64,000 bases of DNA, taken from assembly GCF_003008555.2 (NCBI RefSeq), contig NZ_CP027665.1, positions 3,720,001 to 3,784,000 of the forward strand, in the 5' to 3' direction. This document shows, piece after piece, positions 8,985 through 17,420 of the stretch. The stretch is from Pukyongiella litopenaei. GTDB lineage: Bacteria; Pseudomonadota; Alphaproteobacteria; Rhodobacterales; Rhodobacteraceae. The notes under the pieces were generated by a model. That model was not told the origin of the DNA and did no database searches. It saw only the letters and a program-made list of their open reading frames with translations. How positions within the stretch are numbered: position 1 is the first letter of the stretch; each line of letters opens with the position of its first letter. The translations under genes were made by a program, and so were the position numbers.

Positions 8985-9764
8985 TCAGGCAATTGCGGCG
9001 GTCGCAACCTGCGGCAGGACATAGGCGCAATCCCGCGGCGCGCGGCTGACCCGCAATTCGCACCCGTAGGCATGGCTGAGCCGGTCGTCGGTAAAGACCT
9101 CGGCGGGCGGGGCCTGCAACACCAGCCGTCCGCCGCGGAACAACGCAACGCTGTCGGCGACCATCGCCGTGAGGTTCAGGTCGTGCATGACGGCGACCAC
9201 GCCGCCGCCACGGCGGGCGAAATCGCGCAGGATTTCCATCACCTGCAACTGGTGCCCGATGTCGAGGCTCGACACCGGTTCGTCCAGCAACAACCAGCGC
9301 GGAGTGCCGTTGCCGACCGGATCCCAGACCTGCGACAGCACGCGGGCCAGTTGAACACGCTGCTGTTCGCCGCCCGACAATTCCTGGTAATAGCGGGCCT
9401 CGAACCCGGCCAGGCCGACATGGCGCAGGGCAAGGCGCGCGATCCGGTTGGCGTCGGTCGCCTGCGCCGCGCCGAGGCGGACGACTTCGATCACCGTAAA
9501 GGGAAAGGCCAGCGGGGTCGCCTGCGGCAGCACCGCCCGCATCCGGGCCAGATCCGAAAGCGGCGTGGTGGCGATGTCCCGGCCATTGAGCGTGATCCGC
9601 CCGGTGCCGCTGAGGTCGCCCGACAGCATCTTCAGCAATGTCGTCTTGCCTGCCCCCGACGGGCCGACTACGGCGGTGACCTCGCCGGGCCGGGCGGTGA
9701 AATCCACGCCCTGCAACACGGTCTTGCCACGGTTGTGATAGGCGATGGCGTTGGCGCTCAGCAT
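8985..9764 (-). CDS. hmuV: Haem ABC transporter ATP-binding protein HmuV
   Basis: 259 aa. Walker A is GPSGAGKTTL, the signature is LSGGEQQRVQLARVL, and Walker B is WLLLDEPVSSLD. The opening MLSANAIAYHNRGKTVLQGVDF is typical of HmuV/PhuV; the longer open frame upstream is inside hmuU. It is the last gene of the hmuSTUV operon, 4 bp after hmuU. The family uses ATP to drive haem from the periplasm through HmuU. Confidence 0.92.
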   Translation of the reverse strand: MLSANAIAYHNRGKTVLQGVDFTARPGEVTAVVGPSGAGKTTLLKMLSGDLSGTGRITLNGRDIATTPLSDLARMRAVLPQATPLAFPFTVIEVVRLGAAQATDANRIARLALRHVGLAGFEARYYQELSGGEQQRVQLARVLSQVWDPVGNGTPRWLLLDEPVSSLDIGHQLQVMEILRDFARRGGGVVAVMHDLNLTAMVADSVALFRGGRLVLQAPPAEVFTDDRLSHAYGCELRVSRAPRDCAYVLPQVATAAIA

Positions 9765-9768
9765 CTGG

Positions 9769-10836
9769 TCACAGATCCACGATGCCGCGCTGGCGCAGCA
9801 GGATGAACAGGAAGAACGGCCCGCCGATGACGGCGGTGACGATCCCGATCGGCAGTTCGGCGGGGGCAATGACGGTGCGGCTGAACAGGTCCGCCAGCAG
9901 CAGCAGAACCGCACCGAGAAGCGCCGCGTTGGGCAGCAGCATCCGGTGGTCCGGACCCGAGATCAGCCGGATCAGGTGCGGCACCACGATGCCGATGAAC
10001 CCGATCCCGCCGCTGACGGCCACGGCGGCGCCGGTGGCGGCGGCGACGACCAGCACGGCGGCCTGTTTCAGCCGTTGCACCGGGATGCCCATATGCCCCG
10101 CCGCGGCCTCTCCGAGCGACAGGCCGTTCAGCCCGTGCCCCAGCAGCGGCGCGGCCAGAAGCGGCAGCAGGATCATCGGCGCGGCAAGCGAAAGCCTGCC
10201 CCAGGTGGCCCCGGCGAGCGATCCGAGGTTCCAGAAGGTGAAATCGCGCAGTTGCGCATCGTCGGCCATGTAGACCAGCAGTCCGGTCAGCGCCATCGCC
10301 AGTGCCGTCAGCGCGATGCCCGCCAGCAGCATCGTGGCGACCGAGGTGCGCCCCTGCCGCGTCGCGATGCGGAACAGCAGCAGCGTGGCGCCCCAGGCGC
10401 CGGCAAAGGCCGCCGCCGGCACCAGCCACACCCCCAGCAGCGCCGCGACGGGCAGGGCGCCGCCCAGCACGATGGCACTGACCGCGCCCAGGCTGGCGCC
10501 CGCGCTGACCCCGACGATGCCGGGATCGGCCAGCGGATTGCGGAACAGCCCCTGCAACACCGCCCCCGACACGGCGAGCGCCGCGCCGACGAGGATGCCC
10601 AGCAGAACGCGGGGCAGGCGGATGTCCCACAGGACCACGCGGTCGCGCATGGCCACCTCGTTGCCGGCCGCAATCGTCAGCAGCGCATCCTGCAGCGAGG
10701 TTCCGGTCGCCCCGACCGACAGCCCCAGCAGCGCCACCGCCAGCAACGACACCAGCAGGCCCGCCATCAGCACCCGTGCCCGGTGGCTGCGGTCGCCCGG
10801 AACGGCGGGGCAGTCGGATGCGGCGAGATCGGCCAC
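9769..10836 (-). CDS. hmuU: Haem ABC transporter permease HmuU (FecCD family)
   Basis: 355 aa, about ten membrane segments, with FecCD family features: RLPRVLLGILVGAALAVSGAV near the start, NPLADPGIVGVSAGAS, and the cytosolic GIPVQRLKQ stretch. The start is a GTG at 10836, three bases after the hmuT stop; the family length (~340-360 aa) fits. It is one half of the inner-membrane haem channel (homodimer in known systems). Confidence 0.92.
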   Translation of the reverse strand: MADLAASDCPAVPGDRSHRARVLMAGLLVSLLAVALLGLSVGATGTSLQDALLTIAAGNEVAMRDRVVLWDIRLPRVLLGILVGAALAVSGAVLQGLFRNPLADPGIVGVSAGASLGAVSAIVLGGALPVAALLGVWLVPAAAFAGAWGATLLLFRIATRQGRTSVATMLLAGIALTALAMALTGLLVYMADDAQLRDFTFWNLGSLAGATWGRLSLAAPMILLPLLAAPLLGHGLNGLSLGEAAAGHMGIPVQRLKQAAVLVVAAATGAAVAVSGGIGFIGIVVPHLIRLISGPDHRMLLPNAALLGAVLLLLADLFSRTVIAPAELPIGIVTAVIGGPFFLFILLRQRGIVDL

Positions 10837-10839
10837 CGG

Positions 10840-11697
10840 TCAGCTTCCGATCCGGTCCAGTTTCTCGGACAGTTCGGTGATCGCCTGCCCGGTGCGCACC
10901 GAGAACCCCAGCAACAGCATCCCGTCCATGCGCAGGATCGCGCCGGATCGCGCCGCCGGTGTCGCGGCGATGGCGGGAATGGCGAACAGATCCTTGTCGG
11001 AGATATGGCGCGTGCCACTGGCATCCATCATCAGGATCACGTCGGGCGCGGCGGTCAGGATCGCTTCGTCGGTCAGCAGCTTGTAGCCCGCGAAACCGTC
11101 GACCGCGTTCTCGGCACCGGTCAGGGTCAGGATGCCATCCGCCGCGGTGTTTTCGCCACCGGCCAGGACGCGCCCGCCCTGAAGGGCCAGCACGAACAGC
11201 ACCTTCTTGCCGCCCAGATCGGTTTCGGCCACGGCGGTGTCGATCGCGGCGGCGACCTCGCCGGCCAGTTTCGCGCCGTCCTCGGGCACGCCGAGCGCAT
11301 CGGCCACGGCGGTGATCTTGGCCAGCACCGCGGCGCGGTCAAAGCCCATGGGGACGGTCGCAACCGGTATCTGGGTCTCGTTCAGCAATTCGAGCACTTC
11401 GGGCGGTCCGGCGCCGTCCTCGGCCAGAATGAGATCGGGATTGACCGACAGCACGCCTTCGGCGGACAGGCGGCGGACATAGCCGATATCGGGCAGGGCC
11501 AGCGCCTCGGGCGGGTGGTTGGATGTCGTGTCGCGCGCCACGAGCCGGTCCTGCTGTCCCAGCGCATAGACGATTTCGGTGACCGAACCGCCGACCGACA
11601 CGATCCGCTGCGCGGGATCGGCGGGCAGGGGGGCCGCCGCCATCAGCGCGGCAACCGCCGCGGCGGTGATCCGGGCCAGGCCGTGGCGGCGGATCAT
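10840..11697 (-). CDS. hmuT: Periplasmic haem-binding protein HmuT
   Basis: 285 aa with a signal peptide (MIRRHGLARITAAAVAALMAA) and a BtuF/FepB-type cluster-A-2 binding protein fold: QRIVSVGGSVTEIVYALG, a central helix, then a C-terminal half containing DVILMMDASG. It accepts haem from the outer-membrane receptor and delivers it to HmuUV. The start ATG overlaps the hmuS stop (4 bp). The length is normal for the family. Confidence 0.9.
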   Translation of the reverse strand: MIRRHGLARITAAAVAALMAAAPLPADPAQRIVSVGGSVTEIVYALGQQDRLVARDTTSNHPPEALALPDIGYVRRLSAEGVLSVNPDLILAEDGAGPPEVLELLNETQIPVATVPMGFDRAAVLAKITAVADALGVPEDGAKLAGEVAAAIDTAVAETDLGGKKVLFVLALQGGRVLAGGENTAADGILTLTGAENAVDGFAGYKLLTDEAILTAAPDVILMMDASGTRHISDKDLFAIPAIAATPAARSGAILRMDGMLLLGFSVRTGQAITELSEKLDRIGS

Positions 11698-12749
11698 ACG
11701 GTTTCCTCCTGCGCCAGCCCGTCGAGCGCGAACACGGTTTCGTTCCAGCGCGCCGCCGCGTCCTGATCGGCCAAGACGCCAAAGAGCTGCACGATCAGCA
11801 TGCCGTCCTTGTCAAATGCCTCGACCGATATCGCATCGCCGCGCCGGGTCGCCTTGGTCACCTGCCAGACCTCGGCGATGTGATCCGCGCGCAGGTGGAG
11901 GTTGAACCCCGGATCCAGCACGTTGAGCCATGGCCCCATCGGCTTGAGCGTCGAGATCGGACCGGTGTGGATCTCGATACATCCCATGTTGCCCACGAAC
12001 GCCATGATCGGCAGCGCGGTTGCCGCCGCCCGTTCCAGCAGGGTGGCGACAGAGGTCGTCGCCAGCGGCCGGACATAGGGCGCGCCCGCGATCCGGTAGG
12101 CCCCCAGCCGGTTCATCTTGAGCTTGCGCACCATCTGGAGGAACTGGTGCGTATCGGTGATGTTGTCCCATTCGGCGCGCAGGCGGTCCGCCTTGTCCGG
12201 GTCGGCTCTGGCCGGCTCGACCGGCCGCCGGTCGGACACGGACAGCGTTTCGGCGCGGTCGCAGACGGCCAGTTCCTCGATCAGGCCATCCCATTCCTCG
12301 ACCACCGAACTGTCGCGCAGGAACACTTTGTGAACCGCGTCTCCGGCCGCGTCGAAGAACTGCAGCGACTGGCGGACCCCACCATCCTTGAGCGGTTTTT
12401 CCACGGCAAAGCCATAGGCGAAATGGCGCGGAAACAGCCGCAGGTCAATTTCACCGTTCACGATCAGCGCGGCATGGGGGCCGCCCCGGTAATCGTCATA
12501 GACGCCGATCTTTTCGATCACGCAGCTGTCGTTGCGCGTCAGCGCCATCACTTCGCCAAGGCGGTTGATCGCGGGCATCACCCGGTCGGGATCGGCCGAG
12601 ATCGGGGTCACGCCATGCCCGATATGGGCGGCCAGGAGCTGGGCTTCGGTGATGCCGATCCTGTCGGCCAGGTCGCGTTCGCGCAGATCGGGATCGGCAA
12701 CACGGGCGGCGCGGATGTCAGCGGGGGACGGTATATCCTTGATGGGCAA
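11694..12749 (-). CDS. hmuS: Haem-degrading/haem-carrier protein HmuS
   Basis: 351 aa, made of two related halves as in HemS/HmuS/ChuS (first half with EVMALTRNDSCVIEKIG, second with MAFVGNMGCIEIHTGPI). These cytosolic proteins bind imported haem and pass it on or help break it down. It is the first gene of the hmuSTUV operon, transcribed away from the TonB-receptor gene, so both share the long control region 12750-13169. Confidence 0.92.
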   Translation of the reverse strand: MPIKDIPSPADIRAARVADPDLRERDLADRIGITEAQLLAAHIGHGVTPISADPDRVMPAINRLGEVMALTRNDSCVIEKIGVYDDYRGGPHAALIVNGEIDLRLFPRHFAYGFAVEKPLKDGGVRQSLQFFDAAGDAVHKVFLRDSSVVEEWDGLIEELAVCDRAETLSVSDRRPVEPARADPDKADRLRAEWDNITDTHQFLQMVRKLKMNRLGAYRIAGAPYVRPLATTSVATLLERAAATALPIMAFVGNMGCIEIHTGPISTLKPMGPWLNVLDPGFNLHLRADHIAEVWQVTKATRRGDAISVEAFDKDGMLIVQLFGVLADQDAAARWNETVFALDGLAQEETV

Positions 12750-12821
12750 GGGATTCTCCTTCAGCTTGAGGGCGGAACGGTTGGGCGCACCCTGACGGCG
12801 CGACGCGGTTCCTGTGGCCTG

Positions 12822-12838
12822 ATTTCCGAATCGGAATT
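12822..12838. promoter_or_regulatory. 17-bp palindrome, candidate operator
   Basis: ATTTCCGAATCGGAATT is a palindrome around a central A with one mismatched pair; the core TTCCGA-A-TCGGAA is perfect. It lies 73-89 bp upstream of the hmuS start. A dimeric repressor such as an iron regulator could bind it; this is inference. Confidence 0.4.
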
Positions 12839-12849
12839 ACCGACAAAAA

Positions 12850-12872
12850 TACTCAGCTACAAGATTTCTTTG
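12850..12872. promoter_or_regulatory. Iron-island shared elements: TACTCAG-N4-AAGAT and ACAAGATTTCTTTG
   Basis: TACTCAG-N4-AAGAT (12850-12865) recurs at 20477-20492 upstream of the siderophore importer. The overlapping ACAAGATTTCTTTG (12859-12872) recurs with one change at 15332-15345 upstream of the second receptor. Recurrence in three iron-gene control regions suggests one regulator site; the regulator is not identified. Confidence 0.4.
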
Positions 12873-13169
12873 CGGCGGGGGCAGAATTACCGGGTGCCGC
12901 TTGTCTTGCTGAGACGATGATTTCGACGACCAAAACCGTGTCGTTTCTGCACGGTTTCGGGCAACCGGACGCAGAGCCGCGCAATATTCCTAGTAAACAA
13001 GTCAGATTTGCAATAGGGACGGCCTGCCACGATTCCGGTCGCATCGCCGCCGCCGGGATCCCAGCCAATACACCCAGCTTTCCGCCAGGTTCCGAACAGG
13101 TTCACCGCCAACGGGCGAGGGACGCCACCACGACAGGGCCAGGACGCCCCAACTCGGACAGGAAAAAAG

Positions 13170-15197
13170 ATGAATTCCCGATCAACACTTCTGGCGCCGG
13201 CATCGGCCGCCCTGCTGCAAGCCGTGCTGGGCGCGTCGCCGCTGGCCGCGCAGGCCAGCGATACCTCGATCGTTCCGCTGAACGAGATCAACGTGACCGG
13301 CTCGGGCCTGCCGACCGAGGTGCTGAACAGCCCGTCATCGGTGACCGTGGTCAACAACGAGGAAATCAGCCGCGTTCCGCCCAGTTCGGTGGCGCAGCTG
13401 CTGCGCGATGTGCCCGGCGTGCGCGTGACAGAATCCGGCATCGAACGGCTGCGCATCCGGGGCGAAAGCTCGCAGCGTGTCGCCATCATGATCGACGGTC
13501 AGCGCATATCGGATCACACCACCTATGGCACCCCGATCCTGATTTCCCCCACCGAGATCGAGCGGATCGAGGTCGTGCGCGGCCCGTCTTCGGTGGTATC
13601 GGGGAACCGGGCCATCGGCGGGGTGGTGAACATCATCACCAAGCGCGGCGCCGACACGCCGGTCGAGGTCACCGCCAGCGCCGGATACCTGGGCGCCAAT
13701 GACGGCTATCGCGCCTCTGCCAGCATCGCCGGGACGGTCGAGAACTTCGATTACCGCCTGTCCTATTCGCAATCGGATCTCGGCGACCGGGAAACCCCGA
13801 ACGGGCCGCTGGTGCCCTCGGGCAGCGAGGACCGGGACATCAATGCCTTTCTCGGCTACCGCTTCGGCAACCACTATATCGGCGCGCGGGCGCAGGACTA
13901 CGATCTCTCCGCCGATGTCTATACCGGCGACCCGGCCTTTGATATCTCGCTGCCGAAACGCGATCTGCGCAAATACAGCCTGTTCTACGAAGGCGAGAAC
14001 CTGACGCCGTGGATGTCGCTGCTCAAGCTCGACGCCTATACCCAGACCATCGACCGACAATTCCGCAACGACATCACCTTTCCTGCCGGGCCGTTCAGCA
14101 TGAACGTGCTGTCCATGTCGGATGACGAACAGACGACGCGCGGGATCAAGGCGGTGGCCAACCTGGAGTTTGCCGCCGGTCACCGCACGGTCGTGGGTCT
14201 GGAATACGAAGACGACAACCTGCAGACCCGCAAGAACACGACCACTTCGATGATGCCCGCCTTTGGTCCGCAGTCGGTGTCGACGAGCTTTGCGGACGCT
14301 TCGATCGAGACCAGCAGCCTCTTTGCCCAGCACGAGGCAACCTTCGGGCGGCTGACCGGGACCGTGGGTGTCCGCTATTACAACGTTTCCAGCAATCTCG
14401 GCAGCTACAGCCAGAACGGGGTCGCCCAGCCGGGGCAGAGCAACAGCGACGACCGCTGGCTGGGCTCGGCCGGGCTGGTCTATCGTCTGACCGACGACGC
14501 CGTGCTGCGCGCGAATATCTCGCAGGGCTATACCTATCCGTCGCTCAGCCAGCTTTTCCTGACCTCGACCGGCGGGGGCGGCACCCTGATCGGCAACCCG
14601 AACCTGAAACCGGAAACGGCGACCAATTACGAACTGGGCGCGCGGATCGACCGCGGCAGCATCGTTCTCGATGCGGCGCTGTTCTACACCCGGTCCAAGG
14701 ATTACATCACCGCCATCGGCACTGGCATTCCGCGGCAATCCATCTACCAGAACGTCAACAGCGTCGACAGCTGGGGGATGGAACTGGCCGCCGAGTTCGA
14801 TCCCGGCTGGCAGAACGGCATCCGGCCCTACCTGTCGGTGGCCAATGTGAACCGTGAATTCACCTATGCCAACGGGTTCACGACCCGCGACAGCGGCACG
14901 CCGGACTGGACCGGGGTCGCGGGGCTGCGCGCCGACTGGACCGCCGGTGGCGTCGGCGGCACCTGGGATCTGTTCGTGCGCTCGGAGAGCCGGGCGACCG
15001 AGCGCAACGATGCCGGGGTCGTGGTCGAAGAGACCGGCGGCTGGGGCACGCTGAACCTGCGCGGCAGCGTGGATCTGACCGACTATGCCGGCCTGACATT
15101 CGAACTGGGCAACCTGTTCGACAAATCCTATCGGCCGATCGACCAGATCGAAGGGCCGGGCCGGTATCTGAGCGTGTTCCTGACCACGCGGTTCTGA
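13170..15197 (+). CDS. TonB-dependent outer-membrane receptor 1
   Basis: 675 aa. The signal peptide is about residues 1-29 (cleavage after AQA). A TonB-box-like NEINVTG follows, then a plug domain (SVAQLLRDVPGVRV; RIRGESSQRVAIMIDGQRI; IERIEVVRGPSSVVSG), then a long beta-barrel ending in FLTTRF with the terminal Phe typical of outer-membrane proteins. A NPNLKPE turn is present, as in many siderophore and haem receptors. AGGA precedes the start. It is divergent from hmuS, which makes a haem or haem-protein substrate plausible but unproven. Confidence 0.88.
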   Translation: MNSRSTLLAPASAALLQAVLGASPLAAQASDTSIVPLNEINVTGSGLPTEVLNSPSSVTVVNNEEISRVPPSSVAQLLRDVPGVRVTESGIERLRIRGESSQRVAIMIDGQRISDHTTYGTPILISPTEIERIEVVRGPSSVVSGNRAIGGVVNIITKRGADTPVEVTASAGYLGANDGYRASASIAGTVENFDYRLSYSQSDLGDRETPNGPLVPSGSEDRDINAFLGYRFGNHYIGARAQDYDLSADVYTGDPAFDISLPKRDLRKYSLFYEGENLTPWMSLLKLDAYTQTIDRQFRNDITFPAGPFSMNVLSMSDDEQTTRGIKAVANLEFAAGHRTVVGLEYEDDNLQTRKNTTTSMMPAFGPQSVSTSFADASIETSSLFAQHEATFGRLTGTVGVRYYNVSSNLGSYSQNGVAQPGQSNSDDRWLGSAGLVYRLTDDAVLRANISQGYTYPSLSQLFLTSTGGGGTLIGNPNLKPETATNYELGARIDRGSIVLDAALFYTRSKDYITAIGTGIPRQSIYQNVNSVDSWGMELAAEFDPGWQNGIRPYLSVANVNREFTYANGFTTRDSGTPDWTGVAGLRADWTAGGVGGTWDLFVRSESRATERNDAGVVVEETGGWGTLNLRGSVDLTDYAGLTFELGNLFDKSYRPIDQIEGPGRYLSVFLTTRF

Positions 15198-15225
15198 TCT
15201 GTCCGGCCGCACCGGCAAGATCCCG

Positions 15226-15259
15226 ACAGCGCGTGCCCGAACGGCGCGCGCTGTTCTTT
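15226..15259 (+). terminator. Probable intrinsic terminator after receptor 1
   Basis: ACAGCGCG (15226-15233) pairs with CGCGCTGT (15247-15254) across a 13-nt loop and is followed by TCTTT. The 8-bp GC-rich stem with a short T-rich tail suits termination of the receptor transcript. Confidence 0.5.
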
Positions 15260-15328
15260 GTCGGAGAACCGCCCCGGTGAGGCCTGCGGCGACCGCCGAA
15301 TGGTCGCAGCAGCGCCGCGGCCGATTAG

Positions 15329-15357
15329 TTGACAAAATTTCTTTGGATTAATATCAG
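15329..15357 (+). promoter_or_regulatory. Candidate promoter of receptor 2 with shared iron-island motif
   Basis: TTGACA (15329-15334) is a perfect -35 hexamer; TATCAG lies 17 bp on, with TAATAT as an alternative at 14 bp. The segment ACAAAATTTCTTTG (15332-15345) overlaps it and matches 13 of 14 bases of the element at 12859-12872, the right position for a repressor site. Confidence 0.4.
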
Positions 15358-15436
15358 CCCCCCGACGGACAAGAGCCAGCCAGTGCTTCAGCCAACTCGG
15401 ACCGGACTGACATGAACGATAATTTCCGAGGGGCAC

Positions 15437-17362
15437 ATGAGGAAAACTGCAACGGGATACCTGTTGGCATCCGTCGCCGCGATCGCGGCATATCCGGCAC
15501 TGGCCGACGACGAATCGGTTCTGGACCCGATCAACGTCGAAGCTGAAAAAGATAAACCCGGCGATGTGGAGATCGGCGAACGGCAGCTCGAAGAACTGCA
15601 ACCGGCCACGCTGGGTCAGGTGTTCGACGGCCAGACCGCTGTCACGGGCTCCAATGCGCTGCCATCGGCGCAGAAGGTGTTCGTGCACGGGATCGAGGAA
15701 TCCCAGCTGAACGTCACCATTGACGGCGCCCGGACGAACAAGGGCGCGTTCCACCATGCCGGCAACGTGCTGATCGATCCGTTCCTGCTGCGCTCGGTCA
15801 CGGTGACGCCGGGTGTCGCAACCGCCGATGCGGGGCCGCAGGCGCTGGCCGGGGCGATCCGCTACGAGACGCTGGATGCGCGCGACCTGCTGGCCACCGG
15901 CCAGGATTTCGGGGCGCGGTTCCGCCTGAACTATGCCGACAATGGCGACACCTTCTATGGCAGCAGCACCTTCTACGGGCGCAGCGGCGGGTTCGAATAC
16001 CTGCTGAGCTATTCGGGCGCCCAGGGCGATGATTACGAGGACGGCGACGGCAGTGTCGTGCAGGGCAGCGCGGCGGCGCTCGATTCCTATGTCGCCAAGG
16101 CCGCCTATACCACGGCCACCGGCAAACGGTTCGAGTTTTCGGCCGATTACACGGTTGACGAAGGCCTGCGCCAGTACCGCCCCAATTTCGGCGGTATCGT
16201 CGGAACGCCCACGGTGCTGGACACGGTCAAGATCGACCGGACCGGCTATGTGCTGTCCTATGTGGATGAAAGCCCCGAAGGCTGGCTGACCCCCGAAGTC
16301 ACGCTGGCCTGGGGTGAACAGGGGTTCGAGAACTTCGAACGCTCGGGCACGATGACCACGTTCAACGGCAAGTTCCAGAACCGGTTCCTGCTGGGCAACG
16401 GCGCCCTGGTCGCCGGGATCGATTTCTTTGACGACAAGGCCGAAGGCGGCGATTTCGGCAACCAGCACGCCGAGAAGCTGCGCAATATCGGCCTGTTTGC
16501 CCAGGCCGACCAGTCGCTGACCGACGCGCTGACGCTCTCTTACGGCGGGCGCTACGACTACCAGTGGTTCACCGGCTCGGACGGATCGAAATTCGACGCG
16601 GGCGGGCTCAGCGGAAATGTGTCGCTGGATTACGCGCTGGCCAGCGGGCTGACGCTGACGGCGGGTCTGTCCAGCGTGTTCGGCGGCTATGCGCTGGGTG
16701 AGGCGGCCGTGATCAATGCCCATGGCACCACCTGGACCTATGGCGGCATGGAAACCTCGCGGTCGAACAACGCCCGCGTGGGCATGAGCTATGTCTCGGG
16801 CGGCTTCGATGTCGGCGCGGCGCTGTTCTATACCGAGATCGACGGCGCGCAGGTGCTGAACAGCTCTGACCGCAGCATGGCGGTGGATATCGAATCCCGG
16901 GGCGTCGATGCCACCATCGGCTATACCTACGGCCGGGGGGCGATCCGGCTGAACTATACCTATGCCGATGTGACCCAGGACGGCAGCACGCCGGGCACCA
17001 CCAACGACTATCTCAGCACCCCGGTCGGGCATCTGTTCGGGCTGCAGGCCGTGCATCAGCTCAGCGACGAATGGCGCGTGGGCGGCACCGCCGAGATCGC
17101 GCTGGAGAACGACGATACCGTCGGACTCATCGGCGGGCGCGGCACAAAGATGTACGAACTGCCGGGCTATGAGGCGGTCAACCTGTTTGCCGTCTACGAG
17201 CCGAAATCGGTCAGCAACCTGTCGATCCGGGGCGAGATCCGCAACCTGTTCGACCAGACCTACCAGAAGCGGACCGCGAACGGGGCTGGGCAGAACGATC
17301 TGATCGTTCCGCTCAACGAACCGGGCCGGACCTTCGTGCTGAGCGCGACCTTCCTCTTCTGA
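15437..17362 (+). CDS. TonB-dependent outer-membrane receptor 2
   Basis: 641 aa. The signal peptide is residues 1-23 (cleavage after ALA), followed by a TonB-box-like DPINVEAE, a plug domain (KVFVHGIEESQLNVTIDGAR; TVTPGVATADAGPQALAGAI) and a beta-barrel ending TFLF. The sequence SIRGEIRNLFDQTYQKR near the C-terminus is usual for receptors. I did not find a FRAP box typical of haem receptors, so the ligand is open. A GAGGGG ribosome site precedes the ATG. It lies directly upstream of exbB, from which a strong hairpin separates it. Confidence 0.85.
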   Translation: MRKTATGYLLASVAAIAAYPALADDESVLDPINVEAEKDKPGDVEIGERQLEELQPATLGQVFDGQTAVTGSNALPSAQKVFVHGIEESQLNVTIDGARTNKGAFHHAGNVLIDPFLLRSVTVTPGVATADAGPQALAGAIRYETLDARDLLATGQDFGARFRLNYADNGDTFYGSSTFYGRSGGFEYLLSYSGAQGDDYEDGDGSVVQGSAAALDSYVAKAAYTTATGKRFEFSADYTVDEGLRQYRPNFGGIVGTPTVLDTVKIDRTGYVLSYVDESPEGWLTPEVTLAWGEQGFENFERSGTMTTFNGKFQNRFLLGNGALVAGIDFFDDKAEGGDFGNQHAEKLRNIGLFAQADQSLTDALTLSYGGRYDYQWFTGSDGSKFDAGGLSGNVSLDYALASGLTLTAGLSSVFGGYALGEAAVINAHGTTWTYGGMETSRSNNARVGMSYVSGGFDVGAALFYTEIDGAQVLNSSDRSMAVDIESRGVDATIGYTYGRGAIRLNYTYADVTQDGSTPGTTNDYLSTPVGHLFGLQAVHQLSDEWRVGGTAEIALENDDTVGLIGGRGTKMYELPGYEAVNLFAVYEPKSVSNLSIRGEIRNLFDQTYQKRTANGAGQNDLIVPLNEPGRTFVLSATFLF

Positions 17363-17369
17363 TCCTTCG

Positions 17370-17396
17370 TGCGGCCCGGTCCCGCGCCGGGCCGCA
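17370..17396 (+). terminator. Intercistronic hairpin between receptor 2 and exbB
   Basis: TGCGGCCCGG (17370-17379) pairs perfectly with CCGGGCCGCA (17387-17396) over a 7-nt loop. No T-tract follows, so it may stabilise the receptor mRNA or partly terminate rather than act as a full terminator. Confidence 0.45.
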
Positions 17397-17420
17397 TGAC
17401 ACCAACAGTCGGAGCCAGAC

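Larger units (their letters stand above)
12750..13169. promoter_or_regulatory. Divergent control region between hmuS and a TonB-receptor gene
   Basis: 420 bp without a convincing gene, and noticeably richer in AT than its surroundings between about 12820 and 13020. It must carry promoters for hmuS (leftward) and the receptor (rightward). It contains the palindrome at 12822-12838 and elements at 12850-12872 that recur upstream of two other transcription units of the iron island. No convincing -35/-10 pair stands out. Iron control is expected from gene content, but the regulator is not identified. Confidence 0.6.

Noticed and set aside
9745-11766. 673-codon plus-strand frame opposite hmuU/hmuT
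   Set aside because: Composition (Gln, Arg, His runs) is that of an antisense shadow of membrane-protein codons; the hmu genes are well supported.
13335-15335. 666-codon minus-strand frame opposite receptor 1
   Set aside because: Shadow of a clear TonB-receptor gene.
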